Shown: piece by piece, positions 29,414 through 41,810 of the stretch
How positions within the stretch are numbered: the stretch's first letter is position 1
Layout of the letters: each line of letters begins with the position of its first letter
Assembly: GCF_000142905.1 (NCBI RefSeq)
Contig: NW_013657671.1
Location: forward strand, 386,498 to 450,497
Source of the DNA: Thecamonas trahens ATCC 50062
Taxonomy: Eukaryota > Apusozoa > Apusomonadida > Apusomonadidae
DNA: 64,000 bases
Direction of reading: 5' to 3'
Notes under the pieces: model-generated
The model's input: only the letters and a program-made list of their open reading frames with translations
Told to the model about the DNA's origin: nothing
Databases searched by the model: none
Translations under genes and position numbers: made by a program

Positions 29414-32400
29414 ATGGCCGAGGTACGGAGGACCGTTCCCCCCTGCTCTTCCCCCTCCCCCTACGTCCCCCTTGTACACACACACACACACACAATCACT
29501 CACTCACTTACTCACCACACACGCACTAAACCTACAGGCCAAGTATCTAAGGACGCTGTGGGCGACGCTGGTGCAAACCCAGGACGCACTGGAGCTGCAT
29601 GGCGAAGCGTCGTCGGGCGGAGCGGCGGCATTGTCGGCACTGGCAAGCATGGCGCTGACAACGGCAGCAACTGGGCTCACGGCCCCTCTGACAGAGCTGG
29701 GCCACTTTGTTGACTTTGAGCTGGAGTCTTCCGTCTCGGCGGTTACCGCCTCGGAGTTTGCGCCAACCGAGGCCCAGGCTGCTGCGCTCCCACCGGTCTC
29801 GTTCTTCCCGCTCCTTCCCTACCCGCTCGCTGCTGCGCTCACCACTCTCCTCCCGGATAGCATGCTTCAGGCCGAGGACGACCTGCTGCGACTGCGGAAC
29901 ATCCTCATTCTGGTCGGTGTCCGCCTCAAGCGGGACGGATTTCTCTCGCAGGCGCTCGATGCCTTTCGCGCTGCGCTCGACGTGCCCGTCGGCGTGGAAG
30001 AGGTCCAGACTGGGGTGGCCTGGCTGCTGACACAGCGCCCAGCCGCGACGTCGACGTGTTGCCTGTAGCCACCGACAAGCCGTCCGCGTTGCTCTCGATG
30101 TGCACCATTCTCTCACAGATGGGCGAGCACGACTCGGCGCTCTCGCACGCACAGGCTGCACTGGGCTGCATCCAACGGGCCTACGAGGCCTTTTCCCCAC
30201 TCGACATTACCGCCCGTGCTGGCTGGGACGCGTTTGCGGCCGACATGGATCCGACGCGATGGCTGCCGGCGACAGCACCGCCGTCGAACGCGTCGACGCT
30301 CAACGTGGCCGCCATCGCTCTCTACAACATCGGGGTCGAGTACGAGTACCTTGGCCGACTCGAGGCTGCGCAGTCGTCTTACGCGCTTGGAGCTGCACTT
30401 GCGCGGCATCCCTTTGGTATCAAGGCACCGGTGCTCGATCAGCTACAGAGTGCGCTGGAGGATGTCAAGGCAACGGCGGCAGCAGCAGCGGCCGCGCGGC
30501 GTGTCCGAGCTCACTCGGGCCTCTCGTCACGGCGGGGAATGCGAAACACTGCGCGGCCGTCGTCAGCGGCGTCGTCACTGTCATCGACCTCGACGCGTCC
30601 GTCTTCCTCGGCACGCGCAGCACGTGCGCGGCGGCCAACGTCGGCCACGCGGACGCCGAAGCCACTGCTGCACAACCCGCTACAGATGAATGCCCAGGCC
30701 AACGCGGCGGCTCCGTCGCCGTACAAGGTTGACCTGGTCCGCGAGTACCAGGCCGCCGTGGAGCGACCGCGATCACGGTCGGCTGCGCGGGGTGATGACT
30801 CACGCCCGCTGGGCTACTCGCGACCAGCAAGTCACGAGGCCAACGATCGGCGCTCGAGCTCGCAGGCAAGGGCGAGGCCGAGACCACATTCGCGACCGCG
30901 GCCGGCGGCACGCCTCGACCCGATCCGACCGGCAACACAGCCGGTTTCGCCGAGTGTTCTCCACGATGACGAGCTCTCGCCGCGGTCTCGTGCGATGCTG
31001 GAGCGGGCGATGGCGCTGTCAACCGACTCGGACGATGAGACGACACGATCGGCGGCGTCGCGGATGACACTTGAGGGATACTCGGCGTGGTGCGAGCGGT
31101 ATGCTGACCAGATCCAGGCCTCGCTGGCCAACGGCAAACCCGAGAGTGATGACGGCGACTCGGTCATGTCGGGTGCGTTTTCGTTCTTACCGGAAGATGT
31201 GCTCGTTGCCTCGCACAACTCGGAACGGCCGATTGTGTTCTCGATTGCTCGCTCGGGTGCTCCCTACAACTTTCTGGCAACACCTGCTCGATCGAGTGGT
31301 CACGACGAGAAGAGCCGGGAGAGCGGCTCTGATGCCAAGCCGTTGTCATCATCAGCCGAGGCGTCGGGGCGGGGCGCCAAGCCCAAGAGCATCATGAAGC
31401 GGACCAAGTCCAGGAGCGGTAGCAAGCGCAAGGGACAACCAGCCTTTGACCGAAAGCACTCGCGGACGACATCGTTTGCACCGTCGACCGGGACCGAGGT
31501 GCTCGACTCTGGACGGACACCGCACGTCATCAAGCGGCACTTTCTGTCGATCTCGGACTTTGTGCCACCCGCGGTGATGCGGCAAGACCAGATGCGGCAA
31601 AAGAAGGAAGAGCATGAGCAGCTGAACGAACAGAGCCGGATGGAGGAGCTGGTATCGTCGGCCACACTCGAGCTTCACATCCTGTACATGCAGTGCCGCG
31701 ACCTGATGCCGCGGTCGGGGACGCAGACAAGCACATCGCCGCTCCTCCTCCTCACCGTGTCGGAAGACCGGGTCCGTGATGAGACCGAGGTCCGCAAGGG
31801 CACGCTTGACCCGATGTGGCCAGAGCCGCGGGTGTACACCCGCATCTCACCCAAGGATACACTCAGTATCGAGGTTGTCGACTGGGACGCGGCCGACGAG
31901 GCGTCGATGTCGCTGGGTGTGATCTCGCTGGCCATGTCGGACATTGAGACCGACGTCCAGCACGACCTCTGGCTCCCGCTTGTTGGCTCCGAGACCGGGC
32001 TCCTTCACATTGTGCTCGCGCTCACGACGCCTGACGCACCGGCGTCGGTCCTCTCACGCGATAAGCTCACTGCCAATTTTAACGTCAAGGCCGATCCGGT
32101 GCCCATCGACATTTGCCTTGTCGGCGCCAAGGCGCTCGACCCGGACGGGCGTGTTGCTGCGGCCGTCGCCTCGCACACCCAGGCGGTGTGGCGTGACTCT
32201 GAGGCTAGCGAGGAGGGAGACAAGACCATGACTCGGCAGGCATCTCTCTCAACCATGTCTGTTGGCTCGCCGGAGCTGCAGGCAGTGGTCAAGGGCTTGG
32301 CGGCTACCATCAACCCTTCTGTCGAGCTCATTCTGGCCAACCAGATCTTCTGCACGCCGACGGCGAGCAAGACGGTTGCGCCGACGTGGAACACCAAATT

Positions 32401-35400
32401 CCTCTCGGACAACGTGCCGCCGACCGAGAAGATCGAGATCAACTGCTACAACTGGCAGACAGTCAAGGAGGGCCCACGCGCTGGCTCCATTGAGCCTGTA
32501 CTCTTTGGCCACGCCTTTGTGGCGCTACAGCAGCTGAAGCGCAACACGGTCAACGATATCTGGGTTCCTGTTATGACCCCGATGCGCGGCTCGTCATCAT
32601 CGTCGGGCGTTCGCGGTGAGGTCCGGCTGCAGATCACGTTTCCGCGGACAGCCTCGCTCTCGGCCGCGCTCACATCGGGTGGCTCGGGCGACAATATGTT
32701 TGCGACTAACAAGACTCATGTGCTCTCTGCGTCGTCGCACGATCTGGTGGCGGCACGAATCCAAGCCCAGGTCCTGATGCGCGATGGCGCAGCGCCGCAG
32801 CGGCGAAGTGACGGCGGCTCGGGCACCGAGTCGGGCTTCCAGCCACCGACACGAGTGGCGTTCAAGTCTGTGCCGAACTTTAACAGGCTCGGCCGGCGAA
32901 AGGGAAGCAAGGCACTTGCCCGCGAGGAGGAGCAGCGGCAGCAGATCCTTCTCAAGCAGCAGGAGGAGCGCAAGCGCCAGGCCACCAAAGCTCGCGCCAA
33001 GCGCATGGCGGCGGTCCTGGTTATGCAGGCGCACTTGCGCGGCATGGCTGCGCGGAGCAAGATGTATGCGCTCGGCAGCCGCGAGACCAACCGCTCCGAA
33101 TCTAGCGAGTGGTCGGGCGAGTGGTCGTACGAGGAGGTCTCTATTGACAATTGGACGCCGATGGCCGAACTCTCGGACTCGGCCTCGCTCTCGTCGTCGT
33201 CGTTTTTGTCAGACGCACCGGTTGCAGGCGCGGACTTGTCGGGCTCGTACTCGGAAAGTGGAAGCGCCAGCGGAAGCGCCAGCGGAAGCGCCAGCGAGAG
33301 CAAGGGCGAGAGTCAGAGCGGATCCGAGGCTGCCTCGGCACTAGGCTCCAAGTCTGCCGTGCTTCCGAGCCGACCTGGCGCACCCGCACCACATGCAGTC
33401 TCACCGCTTGATGCTGAGGAGGCTGCGGCGACTCGGATTCAGGCGTCGTGGAGGGGCCACCGCGGGCGGAAACAAGCGCGGGCGCGACGGCTAGTTGGAG
33501 GCGGCAAGCAGAGCGCGGGCACAGGCTCAAACGCGGGTTCGGGCCTCCGCCTCGACGTCGGCGCGGGCAATGCGTCGGCCGAAGAGCAGGCTGCGGCACT
33601 GGCCATCCAGGCGCGGTATCGCGGGTTTAAGGCGCGGCAGCGGACACGCGCGGCGCGACTCGATGTTCCTGTCGACGGATTTGGACCGGTGTCTGCGCCA
33701 GGGAGTGGACTCATCTGTGCTGTCGTTGTCTCGTATCCGCCGCTGCCGGCGGAGCAGCTCGTCGAATACGCATCGTTTGCCGTTGAGTACGAGCGCATTG
33801 TCCGTCACGCGCTCGCGCTGCACGTCCCTGGCTTCCTGGTCACCGACTGGAACGAGGCCGTGGGCCTCTTTGCTTCGCCATGGGCCGGCGTTGCGGCTGG
33901 TGCCGAAATTGCTGCGCAGCTCCGCGAGGCGTCGATTGATCTCGAGCTCATCGAGCCATTGATGGCGAGCGTAGGCGTGTATTGGGGCGACAAGGCGTTT
34001 TTCGCCGACACCACGCTTCCAGGAGTCACACGGTTTTTCGGCCGTGGCCCACTTGTGCACGGACCCGGCATGGTTGCGGCGAGGCAGCTGGCCGGCGTGG
34101 CAGAGCTTGGGCAAGTTGTTGTGTCAGGCAGCGTCGTTGCAGCGTACCGCGACGCGATCGACCGTCAGCCGACAGCAGAGCTCGCGCGCGAGCACCCGTT
34201 CCTGGCGACGAGTCCCGAATTTGAGGAGAAGCAGTCTGCGCTGCTGGGTGCCGAGAGCGCGAGCTATGGCGTTCTGCTCTCGATTCCGGACAAGGTGCGA
34301 CCCGAGACCCAGCTGGGCATTCCACAGTCACCGGCGCCGAGCTCGGGGACGGGCGAGCTCGCGAGCTTGCGGATGGTGAGCTCACGATGGGTTGCGGCGG
34401 GATCGGACGCTCGCGAGCGGGCCCGGGCCAAAGCGCGGTGGGCGGCGACACCGTTTGTGTGTGAGGAGACGTTTGCAGTTTGTGTCGGCGTCGACACAGA
34501 CAAGCTGGTGAGCTCTGCGTCGCCGACAGTGGCCAGTGATGCGTGGCATGTGCTCTCGTCACAGGTCCAGTCGACGCTCGTGGCTGCCGGCGGGTCGCTC
34601 ATCCGGCCGACGACGGCGGTGTTTGCTACTGCCGAGGCCGCAGTCTCTGCAGGCTGGCAAGTCGGTCATTTGTTTGATGAGATGGTGCGCGCGATTGAGT
34701 TGCATGGTGCAGGCGAGGCGAGCCCAGGCGCCGAGACGAGCGACTCGAGCTCTGCGCTCCAGCGGATGCACGACTCGCTAGCGAGAGCAGTGAGCAAGGC
34801 GAACACGATGTCAGCGCGGTCAGGTGCCGGGGCCAAGGCGCTGCTCGACGCGACATGCGCGGTGGGTGTGGTTTCTGGCTCGACGGTGAGGGCGGCGTCG
34901 GCCGGTCTTGTGTGGGGTCCGGCAGTATGGATGGCGTGTGCAGTGGCGCATCACCACCCGCGCAAGGAGATCAGGGATCGGATCGAGTGGCAAGTACCTG
35001 TTGTGCTCGGCGCTCAAGTCGCCGCGAGAGTGGGCAAGGCCGCCACCGACGCGCTCTCTGTCTTTGCTCCGCTGGCACTCGTCGAGGATACGCTGCTCGG
35101 TGGAGTGGTTCACACCACGGTTGTACCGGAAGAGGTGTCGCTTGTGGCAATGGACCCAGCACTAGGCAGCGGAACAGGCGAGGTGAATCTGCAAGTTGCA
35201 CTTGTCAATGGCTCACTCAAGGGAGCCAAGGAAGAAGTTGTGCAGATGGGCAACGCAGTTTTTCTGGCCTCACCGCACACGGTCGTCTTTGCCGTCTTAC
35301 ACTCTGACGCACGGCTGGGCAACAAGTCCCGGGTGGTTCTGCACGCGGCGCAGGTGGTCAAGATGCGTGAAATTCTCGGCCCGGTGTGGGCAGCCTACGA

Positions 35401-38400
35401 CTCGACGGCTGCGCTTGAGAACGAGCGGCTTTCGATGGCGGTGTTCTCGTCGCCTCCGCTGGCGCTTGCCGCAGCGCTGGAGGCGTCCAAGCTGGTCTCG
35501 CAGTTCAACCTCAAGACCCGTAAGGCGGACGACTTTGAGCTTGTGGTCGGCATTGGGGTTGCCGCGGGCGAGGGGTTGGTCTGCTCGTTTGACGAGGTGC
35601 TAGTCGCGGGAACACCCGCCGCGTGTGCATCGCTCCTGGCCGGTGCGTCCAACGGCGAAGTACTTGTGGCCGGCAACGTGCCGGGACTTGTGGCCAAGGC
35701 ACTGCCACGGATCACATTCCGCGAGCAGCAGCGAGTAATCCAGGCCTCGACCGGGCGCGTGATGGCAAATAGCGATGCGACCAGCGTGGCTGCCAACGAT
35801 GCGATTGCCATGTTCGCGGCTACGGGAACACTCAAGCGGTACCGGACGTCGCTCGGCGGACCGGTGGCAGGGCGGTCGAGCTCACTGACGGCGGTGGCGG
35901 TCCGCGGCGGCAAGCCGTACCTCGAGCTCGTTGAGGTTGTGAGCAGGCGGATGCCGACGCCCAAGTCGGGAGCACCGACAGCCGACGAGGTGCGTGGGGT
36001 GGAGAAGAACGTGTGGGGGACGTACGGCTGCAAGGCGGTGTTTGTTGCGGTGGCGCTGTCGATGCCCGCCGCGTTCCACGGACGTGACCGCGTGCGGGCC
36101 CGGTTCCAGGTAATGGATAGCGTGAGCGGCGTTGAGGCGGCGGGCGAAGCAATCGGCGTGCTTGCCGGCGGCGGACCACACTCGCGGAGCGCGGGCCCTG
36201 TCTTTGTCTTTGGCGATGAGAGGGTTGCGCTCCGTTTCGCGGTTGGCGCCGCAGAAGTGCTGCGCCGGGCTTCGATTCCGTGCGATGGCCAAGTCGGCTC
36301 GGTCGTGGTCAGCTCCGGACGAGTGCTGGAGGTGCCGTCTCCGGTGGATCCGTCCCTGCGCGAGTGGATTGGCGAGCCACTGCAGGTTGTGCGCGAGCTT
36401 GCAGGCGACTGTGTCGCGCGCAACCGTGTCGGGGTGTGGTTGACACCCGAGGTTGCGGCTGCGTTGATGCCCGAGGGCGCTTCTGGCGCCGACGGCGTGT
36501 TCATTTCGCTTGTGGCGGCTGAGGGCGGCGAGGCGTCGGGTGTCGAGGTGGTTCGTCTGGAGGCTGGCGAGAAGGTCATGGTTCTGCAGCGTGAATTATC
36601 GCTGGTGAGCGTGGTAGCAGATGCGGACAGTATGGCCGAGCGCGGTGGAGCGTCTGTGACGCTGGGGCGAACGCCGTCGACTGGGCTGGAGGGCAATGGT
36701 AGTGATGGCGACGACAGCGACGGTGACGACCACGAGCTCAAGACCGTGCTTGTGCTGGATATGACCGGGTTCATGGAGTATGAGGAGCGGGCGGCCGGTG
36801 GCGTACTGGGCTTTGCGGCGCGCATCGTGCAGATGCGGTGGCTGGTGCAGCCGTTGCTGACGTTGTACGGAGCCGAGCTTGTTGTTGCGGACGAGGACAA
36901 CGTGTTTGCAGTGTTTGGCGAGTCGCATCGGGCTGTGGCGGCTGCGTTGGAGATTGTGCGTCTGGTGGCGATGTTCAACGCGCAAGAGGGCGTGGCGAGC
37001 GACCCGAGCCGGAAGGCACAGTTCAAGGGCATCGGCGTGGCCAGCGGCGAGGCTGTGGTTTACGATGAGTTCCGGTCCCGGCTTTACGGAAGGGCCGCCG
37101 AGGTGGCGTTCCACCTTGCGGAGCGGGTGGCACACAACGGAGCAGTACTGCTCACAGCCGAGGTCCAGAGCGTTGTACAGAGCGCGACCGCGCTTGGCAA
37201 GGTCAACTACCTGGCGCAGACGACGGCGTACGACGGTGCAGCGCTCAAGTACTTTGTGGCCAAGGGCGGGCTGCTCAAGTACTCGGGCTCACTGAGCAAG
37301 GCGCTTGGAAGCGGGAGCGACGTAGCGGGCTCGTTTGCCGAGTATGTTGCAGCGCGGAGCAAGGCCGGATCAAGTGATGCACGCGCGGGTCTGGATGCTA
37401 GAGCGCGGGCTACGTTTGTGCGACGTGGGTGCGTGCTCGCACTGTCGATGGACCGGCCAGCGCTTGTGAGCTCCAAGGGCGTGTTTCGGTCGATTCGTGA
37501 GCTGCACGAGGTGTCTGTGGCGCTGGCGGCGATTGCGAGCAAGGTGGAGGCGGGCGTTCATCATGTGGCGCAGTTCCTTTGGCTGTTTGAGAGCCCGGCC
37601 AGCGCGGCAAGTGCTGCACTTGCGATGCACAAGAAGCTGGATAACGAGTTGTGCTCGGCACATGGGATTCGTGTCCGCGGCATAGGCATCGACGCAGGTG
37701 AGGTCCTGTTGTCTGTGAACGACGGCATGGCGTGGTCGCGTACGGTGAACGTGGCGCGCAAACTCGCGCGCGAAGCGTGCGCCGGGCTGGACGCTTGTCT
37801 GGCGGTGACGCGTGGCGCATTCGAGGCGGCACGAACGACGTTTGGCGATGTTGCCCTCGTCGAGGCACCAGTGACGGTTCTCGGGGAGGAGATGGAGGTT
37901 TTCTACCTTCGGAGCGCCCAGGCTTCGGCTGCGGCTGGGATTGAGTCGGTGGTGAGCGGAAGCAACGACGGGTTTGGCGTTGTAGCTGTGGACCTCGGCC
38001 TGCTATGCGAAGGTGGGAAGCTCGACGTGGCGCATGCGGTCTCTGTGCTTGCGATGGCACAGGAGTCTGTGGCGCGGGTGGCGAATGCGTACCAGACTCG
38101 CGCCGACTGGTGTGGATCGCGGGGCGTGGTGGTTGTGCCCGCGGCCGACGGCGAGCTGTACGACCAGACGTGCGTGGCGGTGGCGTGCGAGATTGTGCGT
38201 GCGCTTGAGGCTGTGAGCGAGCATGTGAACAAGCCATCGCTTCTGGTGCGCGGGGCCGGCGTGGGTGCTGTTGTTTCGCCAAACATGGTGTGGGTCCATG
38301 GCAGCGCTGGCGGCGGGGCTGTAGAGCGCGCGTGGCGACTCGGTCGCCTCGCGTCGCAGACCGGCGGCGGAGTGGCTGTGGATGCGGCGTTGGCGGCCAT

Positions 38401-39031
38401 GGTCGAGCGCGAAAGCAAGCTCTCGACATCCGGGTTTGGCGAGCTTCAGCTGGCGCCGATGGGCGACGACGCAGTCCGAGTCTCGGGCGTGCTCGACCAG
38501 TACCGGGCGGGGCTCCCCGAAGAGGCACTGTTTGCCGGATATGCAGGTGATGTGGGGGCGCTGCGGGAGCTCTCGCTGCGGGATCTCGCGCTGCTGCGGT
38601 ACCGCAAGGGCGTCGATGTCCGGGCGCTCGACCGGGTCATCCGGGCTGGGTTTGTGGCGTCGGGCGTGATTGTGGACGCGGTCGCTGCTGTGGGGAGCGA
38701 CGATGGTTCAGCCGGGGAGGTCTCGCGACTTCGGGCGTGGGAGGAGGACGTGTTGACGCGGACGCCATCGCGGAAGGGCGAGCGGCTTGTGGTGAGCGGA
38801 CCAGGCAAGGCGCTGTGGATCACTCACACTGAAGATGCCGGACACGAGCTCCTCGCACGTCTGGAGACACGAGTCTCGATGTATGACGGGCACGGCCCGC
38901 AGTTTGATCTCGGTCCGTTTGAGCGTGTATCGTCGCCGATTGTGATGGCAACGAAGCGCGGGGTTGCGGTTGGCGTGTGGCGCGGCTCTGTCGTGGTCGG
39001 CGATGGCCTTTGTCTCGTCCGCGAGCGCTGA
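29414..39031 (+). CDS. giant TPR-like/C2/IQ protein with seven degenerate nucleotide-cyclase-like domains
   Basis: Exon 1 is only three codons (29414-29422, Met-Ala-Glu); a 115-nt phase-0 intron (GTACGG...CTACAG) leads to exon 2 at 29538. One C added to CCC at 30038-30040 joins the two frames and gives 3167 residues. Order: TPR-like helices (about 100-330), a Ser/Arg-rich linker, two C2-like domains (about 713-834 and 854-1037), three IQ motifs (VLVMQAHLRGMAARSKM, ATRIQASWRGHRGRKQ, ALAIQARYRGFKARQR), then seven consecutive segments of the class III nucleotidyl cyclase fold (about 1392-1568, 1642-1856, 1917-2080, 2169-2345, 2404-2577, 2631-2794, 2815-2991). Only the fifth keeps a DxTGF motif (VLVLDMTGF) with a second acidic loop. 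None has the full catalytic set. IQ motifs imply calmodulin binding. Enzyme activity is doubtful; a regulatory or scaffold role is my inference. Confidence 0.8.
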
Positions 39032-39122
39032 ATGAAGACGTGTACTTGTGGAAAAGTCACTACTTGTCTCGGGCTAGAAGCGCAGGGCAGCCGTCATAAA
39101 GACATAGTACAAACAAGACAGT

Positions 39123-40120
39123 ATGGCTAGCGCAGCAGAGCAAAAGGCGTTTGCCCAGCTTGTGCTTGCCCTCTCCAACGTGGTCCTCACCAATGTCAAG
39201 TCACGCGGCTCGGTCGACGTCGACGCAGTGGCCGGCACTCTCCGCGACAGGTTCTACAGCGACATGCCGAGAGAAGGTACGAGGAGAGGAGGAGGAAGGG
39301 TTGAAGGGAGGGATGGGCGGGAGAGGGAGGGGGAGGGGGAGGGAGGGTGTGTGTGTGGACGGGGTGGAGGGGGTGGAGGGGGTGGCGGGGGTGGCGGGGG
39401 AGGGAGCGACGGACAGGGGTCATTTCTGGTGCATGCATGTGGCGCGCGGCTATGAGTGATGGCCAGGGATGAGTTAGAGGAGATGGGGAGGGTGAGGGAC
39501 TGATGGGAATGCCTGTATGGGGATGGATAGAGTTTGTGGCGATGCGCGAGTCTGTGCTGGCGGTCTTGCGGCAAGGCGTGGCGGAGATCTGGTCGGTGAC
39601 GCAGCTGGAGGAGGCGCTGGCACCGATGGATATGCCGGCATATCAGAAGAAGCTGTTTCTGAGAGTGTGGCATCGTCAGCAGGAAAAGATCCGGTTGGTT
39701 GTCTCCGAGGCGTCGCGGTTCGGTAACTCGCTGCTGGACATGTCGTGGCGCGTGGACGCGCTGTCGGCGTCCAAGGCGCGCGAGTCGCTCTCGGGTGCGA
39801 CGTGCATTGTCGAACTTCTGGTCTCGAACGAGAACAAGGCGGCCGAGGCGCGGCGGGCGGCGGCGGCGGCAGCGATCATCCGCGCACGGTCGGACCAGTC
39901 TGTCGACGCCAAGGACGTGCCACCGCTCTCGGTCGCGGCCACCCACGACGTCGTCACGTTTGAGATGGACCAAGCGCAGCTGGAGCAGACCCTCCTTCAA
40001 GTCCGTGCCATCAAGTCGTTCATCTCATCTCAGACTGCTGGTGGGAGCGCTGCCAGCGCGCCCGATGCTGGGACCAGCGCCGAGCCGGACGTCGATGCTG
40101 GTGCCGCCGACGACGAGTAG
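39123..40120 (+). CDS. COMMD1: COMMD1-like COMM-domain protein
   Basis: Exons 39123-39276 and 39531-40120 are separated by a 254-nt phase-1 intron (GTACGA...GATAG) full of GGAGGG repeats. The product has 247 residues. The N-terminal helical part reads LRDRFYSDMPRE-EFVAMRESV across the splice, matching the LYP-EVPPEEF region of COMMD1. The COMM domain has LLDMSWRVDALSASKA, IVELLVSNE and a final FEMDQAQLEQTLLQVRAIK helix. An Ala/Arg-rich insert of about 30 residues sits inside the domain. COMMD proteins form the Commander complex, which recycles membrane proteins from endosomes together with the WASH complex; WASHC4 lies in this same window. The exact COMMD paralogue is uncertain. Confidence 0.82.
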
Positions 40121-40378
40121 CAAGCAGTGAGTACATGAATCGCAGGCACAGATGACCCGTAGACGACGATCGACGATGCTCAGCAGTGTGTATGTAGGGC
40201 GAATGCGGCATGTGTCTTTAGACGCGGGTGTCAGCATCGTTGCATGAGGTGCTTTACCGGTTTGGCGCGCACGCCACGGCCGCCGCACCTACACCACCTC
40301 CTCGCCGCCCTCTTCTCGCCCCTCCCGCCCAACACCCATCTCCAGGGCCCGTGCCCGACTTCCACCAAGCCGACAAGG

Positions 40379-41611
40379 ATGGAGTACACGGTGGACGCTG
40401 TGGTGTGCGCGCGGTGGGTGGCGACGACGGGCGGTGTGGTGGAGGACACTGCCGTAGTGGTCTCTGGTGGCCAGGTGGTTGACCTGCTGCCGGCTGCCAC
40501 CGCTCGCCGGTCGTACCTCGCCAACGAGGTCATCGAACTCCCGGACTCGCTGCTGACGGCAGCATTTGTGGATGCCGGCGCAAATGCCATCGGTCCATCG
40601 TCGGGTCACGCACGGCTGTCGGCGGCGCTCGCGGTCATGGCTGGAACGACTACCCTTGCCTCGGCCTGCCCCGTGGCCATGCCGGGCGCTGGAGCTCCCG
40701 GAGCACTGGCGGCGGCAGCTGCCACCGAGGGCATTGCTCTTGGCGTGCGGGTCATTCTCGGCCACGAGGTCACGCTTACCGCAACCACGCCTGTCGGCGA
40801 TGCACTCGCCGCCGCCACCCATGCCGATCTGGAGGCGGACGCTGTGGCAGGGCACATGTTTGTGCTCGCACAGGACGCGCTCTCCGCTTCGCCGCTGCTG
40901 CTGCAGGTCGGTGTCCTTGCCAAGCGCATGGGCGCCAGGGTCAAGCTAGTCCTGACGCGGCCCGGTGTTGGTAGCAGCGAGATGCATGCTCTCGAGGCCG
41001 CAGGCCTACTCGGCCCGAGCTTGCTCGTTGTCAATCCGTCGCTGCTCGACGACGACGCACTGACTGCGGCCGTCGATGCGCGGGTTGCACTGGTCTACGA
41101 TCCTGCCGCAGAGGCTGCGCTCTCGTCGACGCGCTTTCCGCTGGCAGAGGTGCTGGCACAGAGCGGACGTGTGGCGCTCACCGCTGGCCCTGGGCGTGAC
41201 ATGCTTGGAGCTGTCCGGCTCGCCGCCCGCCTGAACCCTGGACTGGCGCTTGGCGACATGCTGGCGTTGGGTTGCGCTGGCGGCGCGGACGCGCTCGGAG
41301 TCAGCAGCGGGCTCGGCGTGCTCGCACGCGGCATGCAAGCCGACTGCGTTGCATGGCGCATTCCGGCGGCGGCGCTTGTCCTCGCTGACGACGACCCACT
41401 GCGGGCGCTCGTCTCGAGTCCGCGTCACCTCATCGGCGTCGCCGGGGTGTGGTCGTCAGGCATTGCCCGGCTCGATTTGGCCAAGGAGGCGCTTACCAGC
41501 GCTGCTGCCACCATTTCAGCTCTCGATGACAACTCCGGTGCGAGCGAAGCCACTGATGCACCAGCCTCCAACGTCGACTACGCAGGCATACTCGCGCAGT
41601 ATCTCGAGTAG
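40379..41611 (+). CDS. aminohydrolase-fold protein without metal ligands (likely pseudoenzyme)
   Basis: 410 residues from ATG 40379; an in-frame ATG at 40244 would add 45 Pro/His-rich residues. The whole order matches the TRZ/ATZ, S-adenosylhomocysteine/guanine deaminase branch of the amidohydrolase superfamily: a small beta domain (DTAVVVSGGQVVDLLP), the barrel entry, MAGTTTLAS, GVRVILGHEV, LEAAGLLGPSLLVVN, and the end LGCAGGADALGVSSGLGVLARGMQADCVAWRIP. The metal sites are gone: the usual PGFVDxHxH reads AAFVDAGANA (residues 61-70), the AHCxxL histidine site reads VNPSLL (about 217-222), and the GTDG aspartate site reads TAGPGRD (about 268-274). With all ligands changed at once, loss of hydrolase activity is likely. 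The reading frame is intact, so the protein is probably kept for another role. Confidence 0.8.
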   Translation: MEYTVDAVVCARWVATTGGVVEDTAVVVSGGQVVDLLPAATARRSYLANEVIELPDSLLTAAFVDAGANAIGPSSGHARLSAALAVMAGTTTLASACPVAMPGAGAPGALAAAAATEGIALGVRVILGHEVTLTATTPVGDALAAATHADLEADAVAGHMFVLAQDALSASPLLLQVGVLAKRMGARVKLVLTRPGVGSSEMHALEAAGLLGPSLLVVNPSLLDDDALTAAVDARVALVYDPAAEAALSSTRFPLAEVLAQSGRVALTAGPGRDMLGAVRLAARLNPGLALGDMLALGCAGGADALGVSSGLGVLARGMQADCVAWRIPAAALVLADDDPLRALVSSPRHLIGVAGVWSSGIARLDLAKEALTSAAATISALDDNSGASEATDAPASNVDYAGILAQYLE

Positions 41612-41810
41612 GAAGGAGACCATGGATGGCGGGGGGAGGTGGGCGTGAACAAAATTTGGTGCGGAGACCGAAAAAAAATGCTCTGCGACCGGAGCCTCCG
41701 AAACAGTAGCAGCGTAGCCAAGCATTGATTGAATCGATTGATGGTCAGTTGCCGTTAACCGGTGGCAGAGCGACGGCGAGTCTTTGGCCACCCAACTCTC
41801 AAGTCACATC

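Noticed and set aside
35395-37032. Minus-strand open frame of 545 codons
   Set aside because: Low-complexity Ser/Thr/Pro antisense of the cyclase-like region.
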